Source: Calonectria ilicicola (taxonomy: Eukaryota > Ascomycota > Sordariomycetes > Hypocreales > Nectriaceae). From it: 64,000 bases of DNA. Shown one piece after another: positions 21,838 through 31,549 of the stretch. The position numbers and the translations under genes are program-made. The notes beneath the pieces were generated by a model that did no database searches, had not been told where the DNA came from, and saw only the letters and a program-made list of their open reading frames with translations. Position 1 is the first letter of the stretch. Each line of letters begins with the position of its first letter. The stretch spans positions 992,001 to 1,056,000 of the forward strand of contig CP085828.1 in assembly GCA_020809705.1 (NCBI GenBank), read 5' to 3'.

Positions 21838-23231
21838 ATGAGTACTGACTCGGGGGAAGACCTGGAGGTAGGATTCTCCCTGATCCCCGTGCTTGGCATG
21901 TTTTAATATATTGTTAGTTCATCACTCCGGACGACTCTACTGAACCCAGCGCCATTCACTCGGGAAGCGAAAACAGCGAAAACAGCGAGATCAGCAGCGA
22001 CCTCAGTAATTAGGAGAACGAGGGTCTAAACTGCCATCTCCCCAACTACCACGAATCGATTTTGTTCGACGACCCCCACAGAATCCACTGGCCTGCTAAC
22101 CAGCCTCCCTTCGATGAAGAGTATGGACAACTCGTGGACTATAAAGCCGTTCACACCCGACGCCTTCTCATGAGCAACCTACCAGTGGGCATCTCACCTA
22201 CACAGGTACTTAAAGGCGTTCGGGGCTTGGGAGGTGTCCTCAGCATCACCATGATCAGACCAGGACAGCTCACTGATGGGCAAGCATCCGCCCTGTTGGA
22301 ATTTAATTGGGCCTCTAGTGCCGACCTGTATTCGACTCACACCCAGGAGAACCCAATCTACTATGTCGATGCCCAAGGGCATGAGCATCACGCCAGAGTT
22401 ACAAAGATTGCCACTAGATCATATCCAGTACCACTCTCCGAGAGACCCTTTCGTGGTTCACCAGTTGACCGCCTGGCGTCTGGTCGCGCTCAAACATTCT
22501 TCAAATTCCCCGAAGAGGGTGTGTGGTTCTTCCTTGAACTCATAGGCACCAACAACATCGTAGAGGTTTCATACAACAAATCTGATGATGCCTATGGCGT
22601 TGGGAAACTCACGATCGAGTTCAGCTCAATCTTTCATGCAGGGCGTGCATGCCACCTGGTCGCCCAAGGCCGGCTATTTTTCTATCACATCAACACGGTC
22701 CGCCACATTCAGAGAGTTGCGTGCAACTCTGACCTGATGAGTGGCGACTCTATCGGTAACTTGACGGTCGATTATATTCCTGCCGACCACATCGCTGCGA
22801 AATGGTGCAAGGCGCCATGGAACCTGCTCTGGCCGACTGGTGGTCAAGCGCCCATCTCTAGCGCTGCTCTCAATCGCCCCGGCTCCCTCCACTTTGAAGG
22901 CAATCAGTTCGCCATTTTCGACAAGGCTATTTGCATCTACCAACATGAAACCTGGGTGATTGTGAAGCACAATATCGACTTTTTGATGGCTCATACTCTG
23001 CATGAACCGTGCTGGGAAGAGTTCTGGGACGCGTACTTTAAAAACAATGATTTGGTCAACCTTCGCAAACTGGACATCTATACACAAATCACTGAGCATC
23101 GTCGCGAGAACGCCAAGAACCAGATCCACTGCCAGTGCATCCATTGCGATATCAAGAAGTCGAGTGTTCCTGCTGTCGTTATGGCGTATCTCATGGCGTC
23201 TAACAGAGAGGTTGTTAATGTGGGTAATTGA
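21838..23231 (+). CDS. RRM-like protein with an in-frame TAG at codon 42
   Basis: Exon 1 is 21838-21867, followed by a 50-bp intron (GTAGGA..TTAG) and an exon from 21918 to TGA at 23229-23231. Reading this way gives 447 codons, but codon 42 (22011-22013) is TAG. Both sides look coding: before it an acidic Ser/Glu-rich leader with repeated SEN units, after it a 405-residue frame. Around residues 90-150 the sequence fits an RRM: RRLLMSNLPVG as RNP2, then GVLSITMIRPGQ and ASALLEFNW near RNP1. The C-terminal half has no family I recognise, though it holds CQCIHCDIKKS. No ATG-initiated frame after the TAG covers the RRM start, so the TAG must be bypassed, edited, or spliced out. A longer intron 21868-22013 using AATTAG as acceptor would also keep frame. 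RRM-like assignment is moderate; function unknown. Confidence 0.6.
22011..22013 (+). other. In-frame TAG in the RRM-like gene
   Basis: Context AGT AAT TAG GAG AAC. The frame is open for 31 codons before (back to the 3' splice site) and 405 after. Candidate for A-to-I mRNA editing (UAG to UGG), or the end of an alternative 146-bp intron. Confidence 0.5.
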
Positions 23232-23635
23232 TGGGAGCGACGGGGACGTCGGGCAAAAGCGTAATGAACAGGTTTGCAATAATAGTTCTGGTAATGATGC
23301 TTCTGGGAATAGCGAAGGCAAGTTGGGACGAAAACATGGATAGATGAATATTCGCAACATAGAAATTATCACACAACAGATAGCAAACTAGCGCTTTTTG
23401 AACTCATTTTTTTTTGGTAGAGTATATCACGCTCCATTTTCGTGAATCTCTCGAAGCGAGCCTCGACCGTTGCTGAAGCCAAGCCTAAAGAATGTCGTAA
23501 GGGAAACTAACAACTAAGACTTTTGGTACTTCGTGTATGTTTATGTGTAATTTTTTTTTCTTTGACGCCAGGATATCCCGCCATTTTGTTCTTTTTCGCG
23601 TCTCCAAAGAATGCAAGTGCCTAACGGCACTATTG
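23232..23635. other. Short convergent intergenic region
   Basis: About 400 bp between the converging RRM-like and chromodomain genes, with two T-runs (23406-23416, 23550-23560) and no open frame of note. Presumably holds both 3' UTRs. Confidence 0.5.
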
Positions 23636-25336
23636 TCATAAGCTAGAAACCGTGCTAAACTCCAAATCTGTTGACGCTCTATTCCCATCCCATCCCGGCA
23701 CCCCTTGCTTCCGGTGTTTTTTGGCCGGCGGCTCCTCCACGACAAGAAACTCCTCTGGCTGGTCAAACATGCTGCTGGCGGCATCATCTGCGGCCCCACC
23801 GTTCATGCTGGTGCCTGGTAGGCCCAATTCGTCCTCGTCGCCGGCAAAGGCCTCGCTGACGCTCTTGTACTGCTTGGCAGGCGCCCAGGGAAGCGTCGTC
23901 TGCTTCAAAACCGGCTGCTTCTTCCTTGGCGTTGGCTTCCTCTTGATCTCCTTCATATATTTGCGTACTAGTGCGGGCGCAAGATTTGACTCGGGCTCCC
24001 ACGAAGGGTTCTGTTCTGGCGGCCAGTCGCCTTCCCAGCGGACTTTAAAATACCTCACTAGACCGACGCCCTCGACTTCGTACGTTTCTGAAGCCTCAAC
24101 GCGCTTCACCTCCCAGACGGGGTCAGTGTCTTCATCCAGTGAATCCAAATCATCCTGCGCGGTCTGTGTAGGTGGCTGCGCCGGCGCCTCTTTTGGAACC
24201 GTCTCCTTTTTTGTCGCCTTCTTTGGCTTCTTCACCGAGTCCTTTGTTTGTGGTTTTGCTTTTGACTTTGGCGTCTGAGTTCTAGATGGGGTCTCAACTT
24301 CATGCGTTGGTGTTTCAAACTTGAGGGCAGATACAGGCGTAGAACGGCCCAGCGGTGTGAATGACGGCGGCCTTTTATTAGTTGGTGTGGGTGTACTTGT
24401 TGGTGCGCTCATGAATCCAGGAATAATGGGCAAAGGGACCGGAGTTTCCTTCTTAAGGACGCTGTTGGTCAGTATTGACCATGGTTTTGGTGTTGTCTCT
24501 CGCGACGACGCTGACTTGGGTTTCGTGGTGGCGAGTAATCGGGCCTTGAGAGTTGATGGCTTCGCTGATCTGGATTTCCGTATTTTATTTGATTTCTTGG
24601 AAGAATCCGAATCGGTATGTTGTTGACTGGCCAAACCTTCGCTCGGTTCCTCGGAGTTTAACTTGGAGCTCGCCAATTGTCCCTGTTCCGGCTCTATTGT
24701 GTTGTCGCGCGTAAAAACCTCCAGCGATTCCTGCTCCAGCTGTCGCGAAGGGCTTGTGTCCACATCTGAAAGGCCTTCAAAGTCCTGCAGTCGCTTTTTT
24801 GATGGTGTCGTTAAGCTCATGGCTCCGCTCTTAGGTCGTCCAGTCTTCAACACCTCGCTGTCCGGCCCTGCGACCGCAGCAGCTTCGATCTGGCTGTGGG
24901 CGGGAGGTCTTCCGCGCTTCTCCTTCTCCTTTGGTTTCTCTTGCGCCTTTTCCTCCTCCATCCTCGCTCGCTCCTCGTCCATCTCCAACTCCATTTGGTA
25001 CTCCCATTCCTCGAGGGCATGGGGCGAAACATAGTCGAGGATCTGCATCGCAGGCACCAGCATGCACGCTGCCGGAAGGTCACGCCAGCCCACCAAGTAT
25101 GTCATGCGCTTCGGTAGCGGCTTTCCGTCGGCGGCGTACCCTGGCGAGGGCAAGAGAATTCGCTCGAGGATGGACGCGGTCGAGTCTCGCGCGGGCAGCA
25201 GGCCGATGCGCTGCACCTGGGGGCCGGAGCCGGGGACGTAGCAGCGAGGCTTCGCGGGGATCTCGATGACGATTCGCGAGCGTCGGCATGATTCTCGCTT
25301 ACGTTTGAGCGGGTTGGGCGTCGGGGATGAGGCCAT
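23636..25336 (-). CDS. Chromodomain protein with two AT-hook-like motifs
   Basis: Single-exon gene for 566 residues, stop TGA. A chromodomain spans about 406-465: PVWEVKRVEASETYEVEG, then RYFKVRWEGDWPP and NPSWEPESNL, with the aromatic residues expected of a methyl-lysine cage (Trp408, Trp434, Trp446 region). A second chromo-like segment lies at about 78-112 (MTYLVGWRDLPAACM then VSPHALEEWEY). Between them is a long disordered, Lys/Thr/Pro-rich linker with RGRPP (141-145) and TGRPK (165-169), both AT-hook-like cores. These point to a heterochromatin-associated nuclear protein reading H3 methyl-lysine and AT-rich DNA. Neurospora CDP-2 of the HP1 silencing complex has a broadly similar character, but I cannot assign orthology. 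Divergent from PAM17. Confidence 0.8.
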   Translation of the reverse strand: MASSPTPNPLKRKRESCRRSRIVIEIPAKPRCYVPGSGPQVQRIGLLPARDSTASILERILLPSPGYAADGKPLPKRMTYLVGWRDLPAACMLVPAMQILDYVSPHALEEWEYQMELEMDEERARMEEEKAQEKPKEKEKRGRPPAHSQIEAAAVAGPDSEVLKTGRPKSGAMSLTTPSKKRLQDFEGLSDVDTSPSRQLEQESLEVFTRDNTIEPEQGQLASSKLNSEEPSEGLASQQHTDSDSSKKSNKIRKSRSAKPSTLKARLLATTKPKSASSRETTPKPWSILTNSVLKKETPVPLPIIPGFMSAPTSTPTPTNKRPPSFTPLGRSTPVSALKFETPTHEVETPSRTQTPKSKAKPQTKDSVKKPKKATKKETVPKEAPAQPPTQTAQDDLDSLDEDTDPVWEVKRVEASETYEVEGVGLVRYFKVRWEGDWPPEQNPSWEPESNLAPALVRKYMKEIKRKPTPRKKQPVLKQTTLPWAPAKQYKSVSEAFAGDEDELGLPGTSMNGGAADDAASSMFDQPEEFLVVEEPPAKKHRKQGVPGWDGNRASTDLEFSTVSSL

Positions 25337-26121
25337 CGCGTTGATACTGTCAGCTCAGCGTTCCGCGCTGGAGCTCTGCTTGGTTAGGTACGGTGACCAA
25401 GCGCCAGCGCGGCGACTTGAGGGCCTCTCATGAATAAATGTGTGAACGGAAAAAAAATCAAGAAGGAGTCTCTGGCTAGAAAAAGGGTGCGAGCTTTGGT
25501 TGCATTGCAGAGGAATAGGGTTTCGTTTTTTGTGTGGCTTAAAGCTCGTCGTCAGGCGCTGACTTGTTCGTGGAAACTTTGGCTATCCCTTAGGGAAACC
25601 GAAGGCGCGAATGCAGAAAATGACTAAGCCACATGGCCACATGTGCATTAAAAGCCCTGTTTTTAAATGAAAAGCATAAGCCAGAACCGGGACACCCTTC
25701 TAAAAAATTCCAGAAAAAATACCTGAATTCAACCTTGATTTATTAATTACTTACAAGGAAATAAAAAGCAAAAAAGAACCTATAAAGTATTCTGATTTTT
25801 TTCCTATATAGATTTACAGGTCTTATAGCTATACTCACTAGTGTAGTGGGGCCGGGCTTATTCTAGTCCGGATTACTGGCGACGGGTAGGTGCGCGCTTA
25901 CCCGCGGTTAACAAGCGCCGACTTTTTCTCGCCCACCATGAGATCACAAATTCCCAATCCAAGCTTGGGAAAGGTGCCTCGAGGAATCCCCAACGTCTCA
26001 TCGACGACAAACGGTCCGACCCATCTCCACTCAACCCTTTGTTCAATGCGCGCGTAATCGCCTCGCCGCGCCCATTCCAATCGCCGAAAGTTACCCATTC
26101 GCACGCTTCGACTTCTTCACC
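25337..26121. other. Divergent promoter region (chromodomain gene / PAM17)
   Basis: About 785 bp. The middle, 25640-25830, is strongly AT-rich with A- and T-runs, a likely nucleosome-poor shared promoter. The PAM17 side (25980-26121) is CT-rich 5' UTR-like sequence ending in CACC before the ATG. Confidence 0.5.
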
Positions 26122-26919
26122 ATGGCCTCTCCCCTCAAGGCCTTCGTCTTGCGCTACCCATGCCAGGCCGCAGCCGTCGCCACGGGCCGTAACGCCGCCG
26201 CCGCCGGCTTGATCGCCAATGTGCCGAAAGCTTCCTTTTCGACCGCCGCCCGTCCTGTGACATGCCTCGCGAAAACGGTGCCTTTCCGACAGCAATGCCT
26301 CGCGGCCGCTGTCCCCAAGACGTTTGTCCGGGCCAACTCGGGCCAGCCTGCCGTTCCCGCTGAGCCCGCGCAAAACGGTTCTGCCCCTCTCGATTGGAAC
26401 ACCTTCTTCAACCTCCGCCTCAAGCGACGCCGTGTCCAGCTCGTCTTTTCCTTTGCCAGCAGCATGTTGGGTGGTGGATTTGGTGCCGTTGTCTTATCCT
26501 CGGGTGTCGGCGAGCTAGTTACCGAGAAGATTGCCCTCGACCCCATCGTTACCCTGGGCCTGGCCACAATGTCCTTTGCCGCCCTCGGATGGCTTGCCGG
26601 ACCCAGCATTGGCAGCCAAGTCTTCTGGTTGACCAACCGAAAGTGGAAGCAGCAGATGACCAAGAAGGAAGCCGAGTTCTTTGCCCGCATCAAGAAGCAC
26701 CGTGTTGATCCCAGCAACTCTAGTGCCGGCAACCCAGGTGAGTAATTGCGCATAACCTTGCTTCCTCTAATGACAATGGTTTTTAAAAACAAAAGGCTAA
26801 CACATATTTTTTCAGTTCCTGACTTTTATGGCGAAAAGATCCAGAGCGTGGCCGGATATCGCCGCTGGCTTAAAGATCAGAAGGCCTTCAACAAGAAGAA
26901 GACGGCCAACTTTTTGTAA
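26122..26919 (+). CDS. PAM17: PAM17, presequence translocase motor subunit
   Basis: Two exons, 26122-26737 and 26816-26919, with a 78-bp intron (GTGAGT, branch GCTAACAC, TTTTTTCAG), give 239 residues ending TAA. Pam17 sits in the inner mitochondrial membrane and helps assemble the Tim23-linked import motor. The N-terminus is Arg/Ala/Ser-rich without acidic residues (RYPCQAAAVATGRN) as in a matrix-targeting presequence. The mature part begins near PLDWNTFFNLR, followed by two membrane segments (VQLVFSFASSMLGGG and PIVTLGLATMSFAALGW) and the conserved tail GWLAGPSIGSQVFW, RKWKQQM, then VPDFYGEKIQSVAGYRRWLK. Yeast Pam17 is about 197 residues; the excess is in the presequence. The start has a strong CACCATGG context. 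Intron retention would truncate the C-terminus after two codons. Confidence 0.92.
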
Positions 26920-27150
26920 AATAGGATCCTCCACTCTTGGGCAGCCGCAGCCACAACTCCACATTGGCAGCAGCAGGCCTTGTTAAACTAAAAAATATTT
27001 TGTAACGGCGCAGCCAGTGGGCAGGAACAGAGTCGCCCTTGTTGTTGCAACCCGGGGTTCCCCTCGGGCATGATGTATCATATCTCAAAAAACTCCCTCA
27101 TCCGAATGAAATGGCTTTTATCTGGTTTCCTCTCTCTTCAATTATCTACC

Positions 27151-28636
27151 TCAGATGAATGGTACGCTCGAGTCAACGGCGTGTTTCCATGCCTTGATAC
27201 CCCCCTTGATGTCTCCGATAAAACGCTCTCCGTTGTTGCCTAGCCCTAGGTCCTTGAGCTTCTTGGCTGCGATCTGGGAGTCGTTGCCCACACGGCAGAC
27301 GACGTAGATAGGGGTCGATGGTGGAAGATCAGAGGGGAATCCCTCGGGCGTGGCTTCGCCTTGAGTGCTCATAAATCGACTGATTGGGACATTTACCGAG
27401 CCGGCAATATTGCATAGACCGAAATGCTCTTTTTCTCTGACGTCCAGAAGCAGATGGCTTTTCTCGCCGTCTTTGGAGACTTGGTTGAATTCCTCGGCTG
27501 TAATTCTTTCATTATCTTGGAGCAGTTGAACCGGCTGGTTAACGCCGCAGAACTGAACATAATCCATTGATGTTCGTAGCTCGTCGAGTGTAAATGCCGT
27601 TTCTGGGTCACAAGAAAAGCACCCCTTTCGCTTGCCCCTCATCCTCACCGAGCGGAACGGCGTATCTGCCATGCCACTGAATAGGAGCATCATGGGCGTC
27701 TTGAGCTCGCCACCTTCGAGGTCCCCGTGGGCGATGAGCTTGATGGCCTCGAGGGCCTGCAGGACCCCCATGGCGCCGACGACCGGGCCGACAATGCCGC
27801 CTTCGCCGCACCCCACCACACTCTCTGGCGGCGGTGGCTTGGGGAACACGCAGCGGTAGCAGGGGCCTTGTCCCGGCGGGTTGTTAAGGATGATGAGCTG
27901 GCCAGAGGTTTGGAAAGCAGAGGCGGAGACGAGGGGCTTGGAGAGCAGCACGCAAATGTCAGAGATGAGATAGCGCGAGGTGGGGTGGTCGGTACAGTCT
28001 AGGACCAAGTCGTAGCCGGACACAATCTCCTCTGCGTTCTGCGGCGTGAGATGCGTAGTATGTGCCTTGTACTCAATAGTAGGATTAAGCCTGGTGACGT
28101 TATGTTAGCGAAGACTCAAGCGTTGCGGCTCCTTAGCGCGATGTCAACACGGCATACTCTTTGAGATAGGTAATGACGCTCTCGACTTTGCTTCGCCCAA
28201 CTCTGCCTGTCGAATGCGCAACTTGGCGATGAAGATTCGACACTTCGACTTCATCACCGTCAACTAAACCGAGTGTTCCAACACCTGAGCCTGCGAGATA
28301 CGCAGCAGCGGGACATCCTAGCCCGCCAGCGCCGATGAGCAGGACCTTGGCCTTTTTCAACCTCAGCTGGCCTATTTCCAAGCATTAGAACTGAGCCCCG
28401 AATAAAAGAAAAAAAAAACGGTATGCGCTGGAAATACCTTGAAGTCCAAAGTTGGGAACAATCATTTGTCTGCTGTATCGCTCGTACTCGTGCTGCTCGA
28501 GCGGCCATTTCCATGCTTGCGCCTTCGCATCCTCATCTCGCTTTTGCGACTCTGCGACGGCGAGTTGTGACCTGAGTTCTGCCAACTCGGCCTCGCGCTT
28601 CGCAATCTCCCTGCGGAGATTGTCAATATTTTCCAT
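27151..28636 (-). CDS. UBA4: UBA4: Urm1-activating adenylyltransferase/sulfurtransferase
   Basis: Three exons, 28636-28438, 28371-28158 and 28090-27151, with introns of 66 and 67 bp, give 450 residues (yeast Uba4 440). An N-terminal coiled coil ([20 protein letters not shown]) precedes an E1-like ThiF domain with the ATP-binding [21 protein letters not shown] and DCTDHPTSR. Two CxxC pairs, CYRC (215, 218) and CFSC (295, 298), bind structural zinc. Cys232 in [12 protein letters not shown] is the conserved E1-like thiol. A rhodanese domain follows from about 330, with the active-site loop VVCRVGNDS (Cys403). The enzyme activates Urm1 by C-terminal thiocarboxylation for tRNA wobble-uridine 2-thiolation and protein urmylation; family members also serve molybdopterin synthesis. 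Head to head with SLX9, 308 bp apart. Confidence 0.94.
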
Positions 28637-28944
28637 GTCTCAAGAAAACCTCGTCTTCTTTTCACGAATATCTAAGGGAGAAAAAAACAAGACGAAGGAA
28701 AGAAGTGTATTAGTGGTGACTAGTTTGAGCGCGGGATGGAGGGATTCATCGCCTAGGATTCACGCCGCCTCATTGCCCCTCCATAAATCCTCGGTGTACC
28801 CCACCTTGACCGAGCCCCGGGGCGGTGAGCCCCTCTTCACCGAGAATTTTCTGGCTTTCTGCAGCCTCCACCGCCCAAAAAGTTACGGCCTTTGCATCTC
28901 GACACACTTCCCGCACTGTCCTTTCGTAATAGACCCAAAAGACA
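28637..28944. promoter_or_regulatory. Shared promoter between UBA4 and SLX9
   Basis: The two start codons are 308 bp apart and point away from each other, so all promoter elements must lie here. The stretch has a purine-rich run near the UBA4 start (28672-28700). No named element is certain. Confidence 0.45.
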
Positions 28945-29642
28945 ATGGTAAAAATCCTCCTATATTACTGTTTACCACTCTTGCTGACAATGCCCACAAG
29001 GCTCCGCTACCGCCCGCTCTCAAGAAGCCCTCGGCCCGCACGCTGCGGCACCAGCGCATCACCGGGCAAATCCACCCGCTGCTCCCCGCAAAGACGTTCC
29101 GCTCCGAGGCCTCCGTGTCCGATGACTTCCTCTCGTCCAAGCGCGACAAGCGCCTCATGAAGCACTCGTCCTTCGTCTCCCGCATCGCCTCGTCGCGCGT
29201 CGCAAAGACCAAGCGCCGCCGCCCGGGGAACAAGCTCAAGGCCAACCTCGACGACCTCGCCGATGCGCTCCCGGAGATCGCAGAGAGCGAGGGCCAGGCC
29301 GAGCTCGCCGGCAAGATCAAGCACAAGAGTCTGCGCTCCCGCAAGGGCGCCCTCAAGCGCAAGGAGAAGGTCGTCCGTGGCGAGATGGACCGCTTCGGCG
29401 TCAGCATGGCCAAGTTAGTGGGGGCGCCTGGTGCAACCCAGGCTCAGACGGCACCTGCACCCGCAGGGTTGCAGCGTGAGCAGGAGGAGGACGATGATGA
29501 CGAGATGGAGGAGAAACAGGAGAAACCCGCGCAGTCAACACCTGCACCCGCACCCCCAGCTACAGCGAATCGGTGGGCGGCCCTGAGAGGATACATATCT
29601 GCGACCATGGAACAGAATCCGGCCTTTGTGGAAAAGAACTAA
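28945..29642 (+). CDS. SLX9: SLX9-family ribosome biogenesis protein
   Basis: Best model: a first coding exon consisting only of ATG (28945-28947), a 53-bp intron (GTAAAA..CACAAG, branch CTGAC) and an exon 29001-29642, giving 214 residues and the start MAPLPPALKKPSARTLRHQR. Slx9 is a nucleolar factor for 40S maturation and pre-40S export. Family features seen: FLSSKRDKRLMKHSSFVSRI, basic helices RVAKTKRRRPGNKLKANLDD, and KGALKRKEKVVRGEMDRFGV followed by a Gln/Ala/Glu linker and ANRWAALRGYISATMEQNP at the C-terminus. The upstream region of the same frame (from 28452) overlaps UBA4 antisense and is not coding here. Without the splice no ATG is available before codon 100, which supports the model. 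Confidence 0.85.
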
Positions 29643-30243
29643 GACACGACAGTGGGGGAGAGAATCAATCCGGCCATTGACATGCTAGTCATGGACCAAA
29701 TGTATAAACATGATTCACAGTACACCTGGGGTACACATCATGACATGATGAACAAGGAGTTTACGGAGTCAGGTATAAAAAAGGCAAAAAATTCAAATTC
29801 AATAACAAGTAATGGAATAATCTTTATGCACCATACCATCTTGTCTTGTCTCTCGTCTTTTAATCCGTTTCATGGTTCCGTCTTACACACCAAGCCCTTT
29901 TCCTTCATCCTGTTCAACGCCTTGTCGTAGCTTGCCCTTGTCTCGCCATGGTCTTCTCGCTAATAATCCCCCCTGAGAGTCTGCTAGCCGACAGGTATTT
30001 ACACAGCCACGGTGCCACTCGTGACGCGTGGTTGAATATCCTTGTACAAAAAGCACGCTCACGACACCCTGAAGCAATTGCCATCCAACGCCAACGGAAG
30101 AAAGCATCCGATAATAAAAACAAAAAAGAGAAAAAAAGAGAAAAGAAAAGGGAGAAAAAGAAAAGAAAATAGGAAAAATCAACCATTGCGCTGCCGTCAT
30201 GATCATCGTAATTCGGTATATATCAGATAGTACCAACAATTTC
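29643..30243. other. Intergenic region with a long purine tract
   Basis: About 600 bp at the convergent 3' ends of SLX9 and the NEDD8 protease gene. Holds an uninterrupted 48-base purine run (30122-30169). No gene. Confidence 0.55.
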
Positions 30244-30639
30244 TTAGGTATCTGTAGGAATTGTCAAGTTTGACCTCGACTTTCGTTTGCCTCGAATCTT
30301 AATTAAAGTGTAGGTGCTAGTCTTGGGTCGGGGCCGAAGTCGATACTTGGAAACCCTAGAGGTTGGACAATTGTCCCAAGGGTAAATGGACTCGGTGGAG
30401 TGAGGCGAGTCATCGAGGCGGTTCATTGCCAGAACCCTGGCCCGTGCAGAGCCTCGGGGAAGAGAATCACGCATGGTACGCATCTCGGGTTTAGTCCCCC
30501 TTTGGCTTGGGTGATCGAATGATGGCTGCTTGAACCTCACCCGTCGTCGGTCCATCTCTTCTTCTTCTTCCTCAAGTTTTTTCATCTCTTGAGCTAAGAG
30601 TACCTCGAATTCTTCGTAAGAGCCGTAGCATTCCGATCT
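30244..30639 (-). other. 131-codon in-frame continuation after the NEDD8-protease TAG
   Basis: Directly after the TAG at 30642-30640 the same frame stays open for 131 codons to a TAA at 30246-30244. It encodes an acidic coiled-coil-like block (LAQEMKKLEEEEEEMDRRR) then basic, Arg/Ser/Pro-rich sequence ending GKRKSRSN. An internal ATG at 30585 would give 113 residues. It may be a 3' UTR, a stop-loss extension, or a separate small gene; see findings. Confidence 0.4.
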
Positions 30640-31549
30640 CTATTCGATGCGCGGGGGCGTCTTGTTGTGCGTGAACGGGCTGGCGCTCCTCCTAATTTGA
30701 CCATTAGAGACGATCAATGGGAGTTATGGCGTGTTGGGGGAATACTTACGATCGCCGTCGTTCACCCTCCTTTCGGAGGTTCTCGATAATGCGCAACATT
30801 TCCTTGCGGCCACCGTAGCTGTCAACCATTTTCCCTCCCATGCTCATTGACACCTTCTCTCGTGCATTGGCGCAGAGGAGGCGCTTGACGAGGAGGTGAC
30901 GCATGAGAAGGCAGACAAAGACGCCGCAGTCGCTGCCGTTCTCTTGCTGAGGGCAATCTTCAAGGTTGATGAATCGTAGAGGTCGCTGCAGCACCTGGGC
31001 GAGCTTTCGGGTTGCGAGGTTGGCCTCGGCAAAGTTGGCACCGCCAAGAGAATCGTAGTGGAAGGCAACGCCATCAAGAGCAGAGACGAGAAGGAGGGAC
31101 CAATGGCTACCACCCTCGGCGACGCTCACGTTACGGTTGTCGTTGATGGGAAGGAAGATGTGGGTGACCTTGGAGAAATCGGGCAGGGCGGCTCGGACTT
31201 GTCGCATATCGGGCTCCTTCATGAGGAGAAACGTCATGCTGGGGCGGAGGAGGATGATGCGCGCCTGGGGGTACTTGGGGAGCGTCTCTCGCTCCAGATA
31301 CTCCTCCCAAAAAGCAATGTTGTTGTCGGTCAGCCAGTCGTGCTTCAGAGCCTTGATGTCCTCGACGGTTAGGAGGACGTCGTAGTAACTTAGATAGGCC
31401 TTTTCGGGGGCAAGCTATATGCGCAGTGATGTCAGTACGTGCATTGACAACGTGAACGAGCGGGCGGGATCCCAATGAGAGGGCCGAATGCCCACGCGAC
31501 TGCCGAATAGAAGGTTTGCACGTACCGAATCGCCAAAGTGGCGGGCCAT
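30640..31549 (-). CDS. Den1/SENP8-type NEDD8 protease (Ulp1 family, C48)
   Basis: Three exons, 31549-31526, 31414-30750 and 30691-30640 (introns 111 and 58 bp, both with good GT..AG ends and CTGAC/CTAAT branches), give 246 residues ending in TAG. The Ulp1 cysteine-protease triad is complete: His112 in GGSHWSLLLV, Asp129 in HYDSLGG, the oxyanion Gln in CPQQENGSDCGVF and nucleophile Cys171. LTDNNIAFWEEYL near 36-48 is the substrate-groove segment (WLNDxxI in the family). Small size, lack of an N-terminal extension and the sequence around LSYYDVLLT fit the NEDD8-specific Den1/Nep2 branch, which processes NEDD8 and removes it from cullins and other proteins. The start is the second ATG: the first (31568) is out of frame with exon 2. 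Without the last splice the protein would end RRRS. The C-terminal exon adds RSASPFTHNKTPPRIE. Confidence 0.85.

Noticed and set aside
28452..28944. SLX9 reading frame extended upstream
   Set aside because: This part is antisense to UBA4 exon 1 and its promoter; the spliced ATG model gives the family N-terminus instead.
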